From contig CAJNOQ010000474.1 in the NCBI GenBank assembly GCA_905250885.1, positions 1 through 49,043 on the forward strand: a DNA stretch of 49,043 nucleotides, written 5' to 3'. This DNA comes from Didymodactylos carnosus. Lineage: Eukaryota > Rotifera > Eurotatoria > Philodinida > Philodinidae. Position 1 is the first letter of the stretch, and every line of letters begins with the position of its first letter. A model generated the notes under the pieces. That model saw nothing but the letters and a program-made list of their open reading frames with translations, ran no database searches and was not told the DNA's origin. The position numbers were made by a program, and so were the translations under genes. Below are positions 48,970 through 49,043 of the stretch, one piece after another.

Positions 48970-49043
48970 TGAATTTTATCAATAGCCCTTGATATTAAAT
49001 AAAATTTTTAAATAAAAAAAATTTTTTTGATTTATGTTTTTAT

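Larger units (their letters stand above)
43449..49043. other. Region upstream of the visible KDM2 exons; no exon recognised
   Basis: AT-rich, with (GA)n at about 44385-44411, TA repeats at 43498-43528 and 46780-46801, a (GGT)n/(CCA)n run at about 48150-48180, and poly(A) at 48931-48967. None of the frames shows a JmjC segment or another known domain. It may be a long intron of the KDM2-like gene, its promoter, or intergenic DNA. Confidence 0.55.

Overview
This is an AT-rich metazoan nuclear window with five spliced protein-coding genes and many short non-autonomous DNA elements. The families present (FoxB forkhead, RUSC-type RUN protein, DENND1, KDM2) are animal families. Most introns are short GT-AG introns of about 50-250 bp, and CAA/CAG-coded glutamine runs are frequent. 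A rotifer, probably bdelloid, fits best, but this is inference from architecture; another small-intron spiralian is not excluded. No bacterial operons, rRNA, convincing tRNA, CRISPR array or transposase ORF was seen.

Layout. 1-7822: intergenic DNA packed with MITE-like elements, including two hAT-like elements with 8-bp target duplications, foldback elements and nested inserts. 7823-10465 (+): a FoxB gene in two exons. 11735-15438 (-): a UBA plus peptidyl-tRNA hydrolase 2 gene, convergent with FoxB, whose last intron is swollen to 2.6 kb by nested inverted-repeat elements. 16596-23880 (-): an 11-exon RUSC1/2-like gene with a RUN domain and no SH3 domain. 24815-31669 (-): a 24-exon DENND1 (connecdenn) gene. 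31670-39065: intergenic, with a 454-bp near-perfect palindrome and a 1.5-kb inverted-repeat element. 39066-43448 (-): the 3' part of a KDM2-like gene (post-JmjC helices, CXXC, PHD), which has an in-frame stop in its first visible exon and no F-box/LRR tail. 43449-49043: no recognisable exon.

Gene models were built by hand from splice sites, reading-frame continuity and remembered family similarity. The FoxB, PTH2, RUSC-like and DENND1 models each sum to a multiple of three. Functionally, DENND1 (a Rab35 exchange factor in vertebrates) lies directly upstream of a RUSC-like gene on the same strand, and the RUN domain of vertebrate RUSC2 binds active Rab35, so the pair may form a linked Rab35 module. 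A 68-base G run ending in a single N at 26584-26652, inside a TTAA-flanked element in a DENND1 intron, is probably an assembly scar.
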